From: NORP259 sp041398705
GTDB taxonomy: Bacteria; Planctomycetota; UBA1135; GCA-002686595
DNA length: 64,000 nt
Direction: 5' to 3'
NCBI GenBank assembly: GCA_041398705.1
Contig: JAWKUI010000003.1
Coordinates: 62,001-126,000, forward strand
Part shown: positions 41,739 through 50,863 of the stretch, piece by piece
Layout of the letters: every line of letters starts with the position of its first letter
How positions within the stretch are numbered: the stretch's first letter is position 1
Position numbers and translations under genes: made by a program
The notes under the pieces: generated by a model
Seen by the model: the letters and a program-made list of their open reading frames with translations, nothing else
Told to the model about the DNA's origin: nothing
The model's database searches: none

Positions 41739-41815
41739 GCGCTGTGCTTTCGGTTCCGCCGATCCGGTGACGGTGACGATGCACTGAGCGGGCACCGCCT
41801 ACGAGGAGCGAGCAA

Positions 41816-41851
41816 GCGGCCCCCGCGAACCTTTCGGATCGCAGGGGCCGC
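41816..41851 (+). terminator. Hairpin between the two convergent PVC-type genes
   Basis: GCGGCCCCCGCGA (41816-41828) pairs with 41839-41851 over 12 of 13 positions around a 10-nt loop, followed by GTTCTT. It lies 14 bp before the stop of the opposing gene, so it may end the rightward transcript of the first PVC gene. The T-run is weak. Confidence 0.45.
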
Positions 41852-41864
41852 GTTCTTGGAGCGC

Positions 41865-44800
41865 TCACTTCACCACCAGCTGGGCGCGCCACGCTTTGCG
41901 CGCGTTCAGGGTGCATTGCAGCAGGTAGGTGCCGGGTTTGGCGGGGGCCTCGAATGCGATGGTCTCGACGGTTTTGGGGGCGAGCACCTTGCTATGGGCG
42001 AGGGGGCTCGCGATGCCCGTGAGGGGGTCTTCGAAGGGCGGGATGAGGGGGCCGTAGGGGGGCTGGCCGCTGGGGGCGTTGGTGCCGCGCAGGAGGGCGA
42101 CGTATTGGATCATCGCTTGCCATTGATCGGTCGGGATCGAGTAGATCTGGCTGACCATTGCGGTGCCGGGTACGCCTTCGCGCATGACGCGGTCGATGTC
42201 GGCGAGGGTTTTGACGTGACGGTAGTTGTCGTCGGTCATGTTGGCGCCGAGCCCGGTGACGCCGCGGCCGCCTTCGCCGTGGCAGGGTACGCAGGTGGCG
42301 GTGAAGCGTTGCACGATGGCCGGGTCGGGGGTCGGGTCGGCGGGGGCTTCGGTGCCTGCCGGGAGGAGCACCACGTTGGCTTGCAGGGGGCTTTGGTTGT
42401 CTAGGGTGAGTTCGACTTGGGCGCCGGCGGGCACTTCGAGCCTGGTGGGGGCGAAGCCGGTGGCGCCCGCGGTCAGGGTCAGGCGCAGGATGGGGCTCGC
42501 TTCGGAACCTAGGGTCACCCCGGCCCGATCGATGAGCGCGAGGCCGGCTTTGTACCAGTCAGCAGCGTGTTGATCGACCGGCACGCGGGCCAGGCGGTTG
42601 GCGATGGCGCCGGCGCTCGCCTTGGGTTTGGCGCCGAGGGCGTTCAGGGCGCGTAGGCCAGCGCGGTCGATGCGGGCAGCCCAGTCGATCGCTAGGGTGT
42701 GTTCGACCATGCGGTCGGGGGCGGGGTTTTCCGCTTGGTCCCAGACCTTGCGCCGGTTCGCGTCGAGCAGGGAAAGGCGATAGCCATCGAGGCGCTTGCC
42801 GAGTTCGCCTTCCTTGCGGTTCCAAATGCGGATCTGCTCGACCGGTTGTTCGGAGCCCAAGTCGAGTTCCCACCAGGAATCGAGCTCCTGCTCGGCGGTG
42901 TGGCTTTGGCTGCCGCCGCCGTAGGAGGGATCGGTGTTGCCGTCGATGGCGTGTTCGGCCACTCCGCCCCAGGCCACCGAGGACTGGCTTGCGGTGCCAC
43001 CGCGGGCGATGTTCTCGCCGGCGCTCAGCACTTCGACTTCGGCCAGGGTCAACGGGGCGCGGCCGGGCAGGTCGATGCGCACGAAGCGCGCGGGGCCGAC
43101 TTTGTTCCCGCCGTCGCCGGTACCGCGGCCGGGGTCCGCCAAGAGCTGGTCGATGTCCCCGGTCGCTTCGGCGGCGGGGCCATTGGGATTCTGCCCGGCG
43201 AGCAACGCGATCGCGTCGAGATACAGGCAGAGAAGGTCGCCCTTCTCGGAGCAGGAAGCGAAGAGGTTGTCCGCCAGGTTGCCCTGCAACAGGCCCGCCA
43301 TGGCGGCCAGGCGCACGGAGTGGTGCCGGCCGTTCTGCGCAAGCAACCACAGGTCTCCGGCCCGGTTCAGCAGATCTCCGGGTTCGAAACCGTGCACGAG
43401 TTCGATCAGACCCTCGGCCCGGTCGGTCGGTTCCTGGTCGGCGCGCTGCAGGGCGGCGAACCAGGCGTCGCCGGGGATGCGGTCGCCGGGGCCGCGCAGG
43501 CCGTCGAGGGCCGCGCGGCGGCGTTCGGGGGAGACGCCGGGGGAAAGCAGCACGGCTTTCGCAACCGCCGGGCGCAGGCGCATGGGAGCCAGGTCCTTCG
43601 GCCCGAGCGGCGCCACCAAAGCCGCGAGGGCTTCGTCATGGGCGTCGGCGAAGGGCCAGTCCCCGGCGAGCGCGGCGGTCCAGGTGGGCCGCAGGTACAA
43701 AAGGGCTTCGTCGAGCGCATAGTCGAGCCACCGGTCGCTGCCCATCTCGCGGCACGCCAGCAGGCCTTCGACAATGCCGAGCCCGCCGATGCGCGTGGCG
43801 AGGGCCACGGCCTGCAATCGCACGGCCGCATCGTCATCGACCAGGCGCGCTTGCACTACGGCATCGATGGGGGGCAGGCCATCCTGCGTTTCCGCGCTCA
43901 CCAACCGCGCCAGCTGCCAATCGGGCCAAGCGTACGAGAGCACCTCGACCGCCGCGCGCCGCACCTCAGCAAACGGCGAATCCACCAATTGCAGCAAAAG
44001 GCGCGTGCCATCGGTCACGGCATTCCGCGCGGGATCGACCACGAGCCCATTTGCCTGGGCAAGCCACAGAACCTCGAGGCGCGTCCGTTCGCCAGCGAGG
44101 TTGGCACCGGTGCCTTGCGAAGCCAATTCGTGCACGCGGCCGGTGAGCCACGCCTGGCGCGCCGCGTACCCATCGGGCTCGCTCCACCGGCGCCGCACCC
44201 GTTCCGCGAGCCGGCGATCGCCGAGATTCAACGCCGCCTCGAGTTCCTGCGGCCCGAGTCCGGTCAAATCCACCGGCAGGTCCGGGCGCGCAGCCATGCT
44301 CCCCTCGTGCCAGACGCGCCAGATGCGGCCGTGGCTGTGGTCCCGCAGCGGATCGCGCAGGCTGTGCTGCATGTGCCCTATCAGCGGGTTGAACCAATCG
44401 ACCACATACAGGGCCCCATCGGGTCCGATCTGCATGTCGATCGGCCGGAAGTTCGGATCGCTGCTCGTCAGCAGGTCCCAGCTCTCGTCCGCGTACACCC
44501 CCGAACCATCCGCCCGCAAGCGGTGCGCGCGGATGCCCTGGAAACCGATCGTGTTCGAGATCAGGTAATCGCCCTGCACCTCCGCCGGCACGCCCGGTCC
44601 CTGCAGGATCTCGCTGCCGCCGGTGGGGCGCACCTGGTTGCGCGTGAAGGACGGCAATCCGCGGCGCACCCGGTCATACCGCGTGCGCGTCTGCATCGGC
44701 GCGGCCAGGTAGTTGCCGCCATCCGACGCATCGCCGATCAGGTCCCGGCCCCAGCCGTCGAACACGTGCCCCCAGGGGTTGTAGAACCCCCACGGCGTGT

Positions 44801-47255
44801 GCACGGAAAGGCGGCTGCGGCGCGGATCGTAGCGGAAAACCGCGCCATCGTGCACGCGCAGCGGACCCCAAGGCGTCTCCACCTGGCTGTGGTGGAAGGT
44901 GCCTTCCTGGCAGTAGAACCCGCCGGCCGGATCCCAAGTGAAGGCGCTGATCGCGTGGTGGCTGTCTTCGGTACCGAAACCGCGCAGCAGGACTTCGCTC
45001 TTGTCGGCAACGTCGTCCCCGTCGGTGTCCGCGAGGGCCACGAGGTTCGGCATCTGCGCCACGTAGGCGACCCCGTGTCCGAGCTCGAAGCCCGCGGGCA
45101 AGTGCAAACCGCGCGCAAACACCTGGCAGCGGTCGGCGCGCCCATCGCGGTTCTCATCGGGGAAGATCAGCAGCTTGTCGTCGACCGGCGTGCCGGGCAG
45201 AACCTGTGGATAACCCGGCATCACCGACACCCACAGGCGGCCGCGGGAATCGAAGGTGAGGGCGACGGGGTTTTCCAGTTCGGGGAATCGGTCCTCGCCG
45301 GCGAAGAGTTCCGCGCGCCACCCTTCTGCCAAGGTGAAGGTCGCCTTCTGTGCTTCGGGATCGAGCACGGCGATCGGCCGTTCGAAGTTGCTCGGGATCT
45401 CGGGCAAGACCGTCCATTGCGTGGGATCCGCGGCCGGCGCTTCCTCGCCCATGGCCAACGCCCAGATGCACCGATCGTGCCACGCGGTGATGTCGTCGAG
45501 GCGCGCCATCTCGCCGGGGAACGAATGCACGCCGAAGGGATCCTTGCGGCCGCCGTAGATGTAGTAGCCGTTGACCGCGCGATAGCGGTAGTACCACTGG
45601 CGCGCCTTGTCGCGGCAGGCTTGCACGAGGGAGTCGGGCGGCGTGGCGGAGCGGCTCGCGCACCACGGGGCGCTGTGGGCGTAGGCAGCGAGCACCGAGT
45701 CGCTGCGGTGCAGGCCCGGGGCGACGGTGCCCTCATCCAGCGTGTCTTCGAACTCGGGCAACCACAGGGCCACCGACCACTGATCCGCAATGCGCTGCAG
45801 CGCGCCGCGGATGCGTTCGACGTGGCGGCGGTGGTTTTGGCTCCACGGGTGGTCTGCGGGCAGGGGGCCGCGCGGCTGCGGCGGGCCGACCAGCAGGATG
45901 CGCGGGGCTTGCCCCTGCTGGCCGCACTCCAGGCCGCGCACGGCGCGCAGCCACGCGGTCAGCTCCGCGGTGAAGCGCGCTTCCATCTCCGACTCGCGGG
46001 CCCACTGCGGTCCCTGCAGCGGCTGTTCCCCGGTCCAATCGTCGGGTAGGGCAAACGCCTCGTTCGCGCCCCAGAATCCGATCACCACGTCGGTTTTCAG
46101 ATCCGCCAGGTGCTTCATCTGGTCGCCGTAGTCGAGCGGGCGCGGCATGAGCCCCGGCGTATCGCCGGGCCAGGCGAGCGAACGCACGGTCAGGTTGGAG
46201 TGGGGGGTGACGGCATGCAGGCCCGCCTCGAATCGGCCGTCTTCGAAGAGTTCCTCGGCGATCTGCCCGCCAACGAGGGTCACGTGATCCCCGGAGCGGA
46301 AGGCGAGGTCTTCGGCGGCCTGCACAAACGCCGGGCCGCGGTTGTTGGCGGGTCTGCGGCCGGGGATCGCACCGCCGTAGAGGGCCGGCGTGGGTTCGTA
46401 CGCGAGCACGGTGTCGGTGCGGACGCCGCCAGCCGGAATGCGCGCCTCTTGCCCCAAGGCCCACAGGATCCCCTGCAAGGCTAGGCGCCGCATGGCGGGT
46501 TGGCGGAAATCGTCTGGATGGCCGAGGGTGGTGAAGAACACCCGTTGATGGGTCCCCCGTTCGGTGGGGCGTTCGCGGTACCAGGCGACGGGTTGGGTGC
46601 GCGGGAAGCGCGTTTCATCGCTGTGGCTCGAATTCTTCGAATCGCCGAGCAGCAGCGGCACGGCGTCCGCCGGCAAGGAATCCCCACCGCCGCTCACGTG
46701 GTACAACCAAGACGGCGCATGGAACCCCTCGACGCCGTTCAGGATCGGGTGCGTTACCCCATCGATGCGCCGCACATCGGTTTGCGACTCGTGCCCGTGG
46801 TGGGTGATCCACTTCGTACCGAAGTACTGCAGGGGAAAACCGTCGTTCCAACGGGTCTCCGGACCGTTCTTGTACAGCAGGGCATGGGTCGCGGTGCGGA
46901 ACCCGACCATCGGCTTGCCGCTTTCGGCGTAGTCCAGGATCGCGCGCAGCTGCTCGGGCGGCAGGGCCCGGAACCGGGTGAAGAGCACCATCAGGTCCGC
47001 CTGGCGCAGCACCTCGAGCCCTCGGATGTTCGTCAGGTGGTTCGGGGCGATCTCGCCCGCCTCGTTTTCGGCGAACAGCACCGTGACGCGCATGCCGAAG
47101 TCGCGCTCGAGCATCGCCGCCAGCATGGGCATCGATTCCTCGGAGCGGTATTCTTCGTCGCCGGTCACGAAGACCGCCATGGGCTGTTCGGAGGAGGGAG
47201 CGGGCAGGGGCGCGACCGGGGCCGCAAACGCTAGCAGCAGGGAAGCCAGGAACAT
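41865..47255 (-). CDS. Giant ThuA/SGNH/PVC-type dehydrogenase with discoidin and cytochrome c nested in a cupredoxin-like fold
   Basis: A 1796-residue exported protein. Signal peptide (1-24); ThuA-like domain (about 25-235, MAVFVTGDEEYRSEESMPML); SGNH-hydrolase-like domain with DHVTLVGGQIAEELFEDGRF and FWGANEAF (about 330-560). A PVC-type beta-propeller (about 620-980) begins FDSRGRLWVSVMPGYPQ, and HEAT-like helices follow (about 1000-1400). A discoidin (F5/8 C) domain is at about 1412-1513. A cytochrome c with CVPCH at 1655-1659 sits between two halves of a cupredoxin-like beta-sandwich (about 1590-1645 and 1761-1796). The copper site looks degraded: Cys is kept in YLLQCTL but the usual His and Met ligands are not. 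Likely a surface-bound sugar oxidase or hydrolase that passes electrons to its own heme. Confidence 0.88.
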   Translation of the reverse strand: MFLASLLLAFAAPVAPLPAPSSEQPMAVFVTGDEEYRSEESMPMLAAMLERDFGMRVTVLFAENEAGEIAPNHLTNIRGLEVLRQADLMVLFTRFRALPPEQLRAILDYAESGKPMVGFRTATHALLYKNGPETRWNDGFPLQYFGTKWITHHGHESQTDVRRIDGVTHPILNGVEGFHAPSWLYHVSGGGDSLPADAVPLLLGDSKNSSHSDETRFPRTQPVAWYRERPTERGTHQRVFFTTLGHPDDFRQPAMRRLALQGILWALGQEARIPAGGVRTDTVLAYEPTPALYGGAIPGRRPANNRGPAFVQAAEDLAFRSGDHVTLVGGQIAEELFEDGRFEAGLHAVTPHSNLTVRSLAWPGDTPGLMPRPLDYGDQMKHLADLKTDVVIGFWGANEAFALPDDWTGEQPLQGPQWARESEMEARFTAELTAWLRAVRGLECGQQGQAPRILLVGPPQPRGPLPADHPWSQNHRRHVERIRGALQRIADQWSVALWLPEFEDTLDEGTVAPGLHRSDSVLAAYAHSAPWCASRSATPPDSLVQACRDKARQWYYRYRAVNGYYIYGGRKDPFGVHSFPGEMARLDDITAWHDRCIWALAMGEEAPAADPTQWTVLPEIPSNFERPIAVLDPEAQKATFTLAEGWRAELFAGEDRFPELENPVALTFDSRGRLWVSVMPGYPQVLPGTPVDDKLLIFPDENRDGRADRCQVFARGLHLPAGFELGHGVAYVAQMPNLVALADTDGDDVADKSEVLLRGFGTEDSHHAISAFTWDPAGGFYCQEGTFHHSQVETPWGPLRVHDGAVFRYDPRRSRLSVHTPWGFYNPWGHVFDGWGRDLIGDASDGGNYLAAPMQTRTRYDRVRRGLPSFTRNQVRPTGGSEILQGPGVPAEVQGDYLISNTIGFQGIRAHRLRADGSGVYADESWDLLTSSDPNFRPIDMQIGPDGALYVVDWFNPLIGHMQHSLRDPLRDHSHGRIWRVWHEGSMAARPDLPVDLTGLGPQELEAALNLGDRRLAERVRRRWSEPDGYAARQAWLTGRVHELASQGTGANLAGERTRLEVLWLAQANGLVVDPARNAVTDGTRLLLQLVDSPFAEVRRAAVEVLSYAWPDWQLARLVSAETQDGLPPIDAVVQARLVDDDAAVRLQAVALATRIGGLGIVEGLLACREMGSDRWLDYALDEALLYLRPTWTAALAGDWPFADAHDEALAALVAPLGPKDLAPMRLRPAVAKAVLLSPGVSPERRRAALDGLRGPGDRIPGDAWFAALQRADQEPTDRAEGLIELVHGFEPGDLLNRAGDLWLLAQNGRHHSVRLAAMAGLLQGNLADNLFASCSEKGDLLCLYLDAIALLAGQNPNGPAAEATGDIDQLLADPGRGTGDGGNKVGPARFVRIDLPGRAPLTLAEVEVLSAGENIARGGTASQSSVAWGGVAEHAIDGNTDPSYGGGSQSHTAEQELDSWWELDLGSEQPVEQIRIWNRKEGELGKRLDGYRLSLLDANRRKVWDQAENPAPDRMVEHTLAIDWAARIDRAGLRALNALGAKPKASAGAIANRLARVPVDQHAADWYKAGLALIDRAGVTLGSEASPILRLTLTAGATGFAPTRLEVPAGAQVELTLDNQSPLQANVVLLPAGTEAPADPTPDPAIVQRFTATCVPCHGEGGRGVTGLGANMTDDNYRHVKTLADIDRVMREGVPGTAMVSQIYSIPTDQWQAMIQYVALLRGTNAPSGQPPYGPLIPPFEDPLTGIASPLAHSKVLAPKTVETIAFEAPAKPGTYLLQCTLNARKAWRAQLVVK

Positions 47256-47408
47256 GCCCGGATTGTAGGGCCGGCGGCAGGATTCGGCATGGCCCGGTTG
47301 CCCCGCGCCCACGATCCTGCGCAGCACTGTGCCGCAGAGGCTGATTTCGGCGGGGCCCAGGCGACCTGCAGCGACGGCAATGGAACGCCCGGGCCTCGCC
47401 AAAACCCA

Positions 47409-47471
47409 CCCGGGGATCGAACCGGAGGTCCGCGCAAGTTCCTTGCGCAGGCTTCCGGCCCGATCCCCGGG
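47409..47471 (-). terminator. Long hairpin after osmC
   Basis: A 63-bp palindrome: CCCGGGGATCG/CGATCCCCGGG (11 bp), then paired CCGGA and GCGCAAG/CTTGCGC, closed by a TTC loop at 47439-47441. On the minus strand it follows the osmC stop by 17 nt and is itself followed by TGGGTTTT, fitting an intrinsic terminator. The loop resembles the GAA/TTC loops of the RAYT repeats but the arms are unrelated to them. Confidence 0.6.
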
Positions 47472-47488
47472 GGCTCACGCCGTGTCGA

Positions 47489-47929
47489 TCAGCTCGCGAC
47501 GGTCACTTCGCACTTCACCGAGTTGGCGATGAAGCAGTTGCGGTGCGCGCTGTCGTGCAGCTTCTCCAGGGTCTCCGCATCGGGCGCCGGGCCGTCGAAC
47601 TCGACCCGCGGGTGCAGGGTGACGCGGGTCACCGCCAGCTTCTTCTCCTCGTTCGCCTCGAGCACGCCGACCGCTTCGTCGGTGTAGCTGCGCACGCCGA
47701 TCTTCTTTTTCGCGCAAATCGCGAGGAAGGTCAGCATGTGGCAGCTCGAAATGGCCGCCACGAGCCCCTGCTCGGGGTCCATGTGGTCCGGGTTGCCCTT
47801 GAATTCGGGCGCGGAGGAGGCGGGGATGGTCAGCTTCTCGACGCGGATCTCGTGGTCGCGGGGGTAGGTTTCGTAGGTGAACTCCCCGTCGTCCATGCGC
47901 CAGGCGATGGTTGCTTTGTGTTCAGACAT
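47489..47929 (-). CDS. OsmC family peroxiredoxin-like protein
   Basis: A 146-residue OsmC/Ohr fold protein. The two reactive cysteines are Cys63 in ISSCHMLTFLA and Cys132 in HRNCFIANS, with GNPDHMDPEQGLVAA forming the substrate-side strand. Proteins of this family reduce organic or lipid hydroperoxides in the cytoplasm using lipoyl or other thiol donors. ATG 47929 is well placed; the gene is divergent from the DUF6288-like gene and ends just before a long hairpin. Whether it is OsmC or an OsmC-like paralogue cannot be settled by eye. Confidence 0.93.
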   Translation of the reverse strand: MSEHKATIAWRMDDGEFTYETYPRDHEIRVEKLTIPASSAPEFKGNPDHMDPEQGLVAAISSCHMLTFLAICAKKKIGVRSYTDEAVGVLEANEEKKLAVTRVTLHPRVEFDGPAPDAETLEKLHDSAHRNCFIANSVKCEVTVAS

Positions 47930-48004
47930 GATTCGGGATGCGGTGCTGTCCGCAGGGTCCCCAGGGTAGCGCACGGGCGGCGGGCCATCGCCGAGATCCG
48001 CGGT

Positions 48005-48010
48005 TATGCT
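48005..48010 (+). promoter_or_regulatory. TATGCT -10 box for the DUF6288-like gene
   Basis: TATGCT (4 of 6 to the -10 consensus) ends 7 nt before ATG 48018, so transcription would start at or within a base or two of the start codon. An ATG at 48006 lies inside the box and is therefore unlikely to be used. No clear -35 hexamer. Confidence 0.45.
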
Positions 48011-48017
48011 GGGGATC

Positions 48018-49904
48018 ATGCGCGTCTCTGCCAATTGGTGGCCGATCTTGGCCCTGGGGTTCCTGACGGGACCGGTTTTTGGACTGCAGGACCTCGGGGT
48101 GCCCGGGGGCGATTGGCAGGGCAAGACGCCCTTCAAGGCCTGGACACGTTCATCGAAGACCGGCGTGACGCGGGTGGAGGCGGCGGGGGGGCGGGCCCTG
48201 GCGCTGGATGCGGGGCAGGATCTGGCGTGCGCCTGGACCGTGGCGCCGTGCCCGATGCCGAAGGGGATCGACGCGCAAGGGTGGTCGGCGCGGCTGTACG
48301 TCACTTGCCTTGAAGGCAGCGAGGGCGCTCTGCACTGGAGACTGCGCGGCGCCGAACAAGAGAAGCCGGTGGCGCAGGGGCGCTGGCGGGTGCCGAAGGG
48401 GGATGGGGCTTTGCAGCGGTTGCTCGAAGCTCCGTTGCCGGAGGAAGTCGCGGGCGCGGTTGCCGAGGGCGCGTGGCAGCTGGAACTCGCGTATGAGGGG
48501 CCGGCGGGGGCGCGGCTCGTGCTCGATGACCTCGCGGCCGAGCGTTTCCATGCCGCGCCCACCCGGGAGCTGCTCGGCAAGGCGAACGGACACCTCGGAC
48601 CCGATTTGCTCGTTTCGGGCGCGCTGGGGTTCACCGCCTTGGCCCAGCACCACTGCCAGGGTCTCGGGCTGATCGAAGTGCAGCCGGAAGGGGCGTTCGC
48701 CAAAGCGGGGCTGAAGGCGGGGGACTATCTGATCGCGATCGACGGGGTACCCTTCGAGCGCAACGACCTGGCGCCGGGCTGGAATTGGTTCGAGCGCAGC
48801 CACGAGGCGCGTTTTGGCCGGTTGCTCGACGCGCTCGTGGCGGAGGGCCGGGGCCAGTTCACCGTGACCCGGCTGGCGGAGGGCAAACGCGAAGAGGTGC
48901 GGGTGCGCTGGAAGCCGCCGGTGGCGGACAAGGGGCTGCTGCAACAAGGTCCGCTCGACCCGCGGCTCTACGAAGATCTGATCGCCTGGACCGTGGCGCA
49001 CCAGAAGAAGGACGGCTCCTGGCCGGGTACGGATGCGGTCAACCCGGCTTTGGGAGGCCTGGCCCTGCTGGGCACGGGCGACCCGAAGCATCGGGAGGCG
49101 ATCGAGCGCTGCAAGGACTTCTTGCTCGCCAAGAACCCCGACCCGGCGGAGATGAAGGGGCTCGCCTTCTGGACCATCGCCTTCCAGGGCTGGTTCCTGG
49201 CGGAGTACCACTTCGCCACGGGGGACGAGGCGGCGAAGGAATGGGTGCGCAAGGCCGTCGAGTGGCTGCCCAAGGCCACCCACGAGAGCAAGTGGGGCAC
49301 CCAGGCCTTCGGCCATGGCCCGGACGGCTTGCCCTATGACGACAAGGCCCTGACCGCGCCGGCTTCGCACCTCCTGGTGCTCGATGCCCTGGCCCTCAAG
49401 GCGGGCATCGACAGCCGGGTTTGGCCGCACATCGAGCAGTACATGCTGAGCGCCTGGTCCGACCCCGAACAAGGCGGGCATGGGGGCATGGGTTACAACG
49501 CCTCCTACCGCGACACAGAGGAGTTCTGGTGCCGGTCCGGCTTGAACGCCCTGGCGGCTACTCTGCGCGGGGACCCGGAAGGGCGGATGACCCGCGGCCT
49601 GTGCGCGTTTATGGAGGAGCGCCATCCCTGGATGTTCAACAGCCATGCCTACGGGGAGCCGGGGGCGGCGCTTGGGCTGTTCGGGCTGGCGGTGGCGGAC
49701 CGGCCGCGCTTCGACCGGGTGCTGCCGCAGTACCGCTGGCGGTTCTTGAACGCCTGGGAACCGGGGTACGGGCTGCGCTGGTCGACGCCGCACATGGGGT
49801 CGCCGTACATGGGGGAGGACTCGATTGTGAACCTCGCCTACGCGGTGCTCGGAGCGGTGGACCGGGGCAGTTTGGTTTCGGCGGGCAGTGCCCGCAAGAA
49901 GTGA
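48018..49904 (+). CDS. DUF6288-like exported protein with PDZ domain and alpha-toroid
   Basis: A 628-residue protein with a signal peptide (WWPILALGFLTGPVFG). A beta-rich N-terminal domain (about 25-170) is followed by a PDZ domain (about 185-275) with EVQPEGAFAKAGLKAGDYLI and AIDGVPF. Residues about 290-620 form alpha/alpha-toroid repeats (YEDLIAWTVAHQKKDGSWPG, GGLALLGTGDPKHREAIERC, GEPGAALGLFGLAV), as in the DUF6288 family common in planctomycetes. No catalytic motif is evident. The fold resembles the toroid region of the protein at 8366-10198 but domain order differs. Start: ATG 48018 rather than 48006 because of the overlapping -10 box. Confidence 0.8.
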   Translation: MRVSANWWPILALGFLTGPVFGLQDLGVPGGDWQGKTPFKAWTRSSKTGVTRVEAAGGRALALDAGQDLACAWTVAPCPMPKGIDAQGWSARLYVTCLEGSEGALHWRLRGAEQEKPVAQGRWRVPKGDGALQRLLEAPLPEEVAGAVAEGAWQLELAYEGPAGARLVLDDLAAERFHAAPTRELLGKANGHLGPDLLVSGALGFTALAQHHCQGLGLIEVQPEGAFAKAGLKAGDYLIAIDGVPFERNDLAPGWNWFERSHEARFGRLLDALVAEGRGQFTVTRLAEGKREEVRVRWKPPVADKGLLQQGPLDPRLYEDLIAWTVAHQKKDGSWPGTDAVNPALGGLALLGTGDPKHREAIERCKDFLLAKNPDPAEMKGLAFWTIAFQGWFLAEYHFATGDEAAKEWVRKAVEWLPKATHESKWGTQAFGHGPDGLPYDDKALTAPASHLLVLDALALKAGIDSRVWPHIEQYMLSAWSDPEQGGHGGMGYNASYRDTEEFWCRSGLNALAATLRGDPEGRMTRGLCAFMEERHPWMFNSHAYGEPGAALGLFGLAVADRPRFDRVLPQYRWRFLNAWEPGYGLRWSTPHMGSPYMGEDSIVNLAYAVLGAVDRGSLVSAGSARKK

Positions 49905-50002
49905 GAAGGGTGCGCGCGCGGTCGTAGGCCCAACCGGTAGGGGGTACGGCAAACGTGCCACCCGCCGGCGGGGGCTCCCCGGGAAGGCGATCAGGAACCT
50001 AC

Positions 50003-50031
50003 GCGAATCCCCGGATTCGCTGCAGATTTTT
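50003..50031 (+). terminator. Candidate terminator after the DUF6288-like gene
   Basis: GCGAATCC (50003-50010) pairs perfectly with GGATTCGC (50013-50020) and is followed 6 nt later by TTTTT (50027-50031). It lies 98 bp downstream of the stop. The gap before the T-run makes it weaker than the hairpins at 50825 and 52024. Confidence 0.5.
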
Positions 50032-50170
50032 GGACTTTTCTATCTGCCTCTTTTTTCAGCCGAACGATATACAGCGCACCCAAGGCGCATCCCTTGCCGC
50101 GTTACCGGCAGCGCCTGAACCCGCCGCGGTCGGCAATCCAACCGCACCCCGCCCCCCGAGGGGGCCCCAC

Positions 50171-50788
50171 ATGTCCCTGCTCCGTGCGTCCTTTGCGGCG
50201 CTGCTCGTCTCTTCCTTCGCCGTCGCCCAAACCCAGCTCCAGAGTGGCGCGGCCAACCCCTTCTCCTCGACTGCCAAGGCCGCCTTGGCATCTGCCGGTG
50301 GAGTGACGACTTCCAACCTCGGCAGCCAGTCGATCAGCACCTTCTGCGACCCGGCCGACCTGAACTCCGCCGGCATGTCGACCACCCTCTCGGGTGCCTT
50401 CGGCAGCGGCACCGGTAGCGGCCTGCACCTGGATGTGACCCAAGGCCCGAGCGGCGAATTCGGCTACGTGCGCGTGGGTACCGCCGCCTCCGACCCCGGC
50501 ATCGCGATCAGCAACGGCCACATGTGCCTTTCGATCGTCGCCGGCAACATCTTCGGTCGCTACACCGTGCCGGGCGTGCAGAACTCGATCGGTCAGTTCA
50601 ACGCCGCGGGCGTGCTGGTGAACCTCGCTGGCACCTCGAGCACCGGTACCGGCTACGATGTGCCGAGCACCGTGCCGATCTCCGGTGACCCGACCATCGT
50701 CGCCGGCGCTACCTGGCACTTCCAGGTGGTGCACCGCGAACCCGGCGGCCAGTGGAACTTCTCCAACGGCCTGACCGTGACCTTCTGA
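50171..50788 (+). CDS. Secreted protein with family-specific C-terminal domain (paralogue of 51134)
   Basis: A 205-residue secreted protein with a signal peptide ending at about AVAQ (residue 20). A disordered Ser/Ala/Gly-rich stretch (about 21-50) leads into a 150-residue beta domain beginning FCDPADLNSAGMSTTLSGAF and ending WHFQVVHREPGGQWNFSNGL. The same domain, about 80 percent identical by eye, ends the next gene. It contains only two cysteines and no catalytic motif; such domains cap many secreted proteins in this type of genome and may serve binding or anchoring. Followed by a strong terminator 37 bp downstream. Confidence 0.8.
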   Translation: MSLLRASFAALLVSSFAVAQTQLQSGAANPFSSTAKAALASAGGVTTSNLGSQSISTFCDPADLNSAGMSTTLSGAFGSGTGSGLHLDVTQGPSGEFGYVRVGTAASDPGIAISNGHMCLSIVAGNIFGRYTVPGVQNSIGQFNAAGVLVNLAGTSSTGTGYDVPSTVPISGDPTIVAGATWHFQVVHREPGGQWNFSNGLTVTF

Positions 50789-50824
50789 TCGGTTACCGGC
50801 CCCGCAAGGGGTTGGCTGAATCAC

Positions 50825-50863
50825 CCGCGCGGCCCCCGGAAACGGGGGCCGCGCGGTTTTTTT
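50825..50863 (+). terminator. Strong intrinsic terminator after the 50171 gene
   Basis: A perfect 13-bp stem (50825-50837 with 50844-50856) with a 6-nt loop is followed by seven T (50857-50863). It isolates this gene from its paralogue downstream. Confidence 0.95.

Noticed and set aside
42699..46049. Plus-strand frame of over 1100 codons inside the giant PVC-type gene
   Set aside because: It is antisense to recognisable ThuA/SGNH, PVC propeller and discoidin sequence and has low-complexity composition without motifs.
47432..47448. osmC-downstream hairpin as a fourth RAYT repeat
   Set aside because: It shares only the triloop; the diagnostic core ACGGAAGCGGGTTT is absent.
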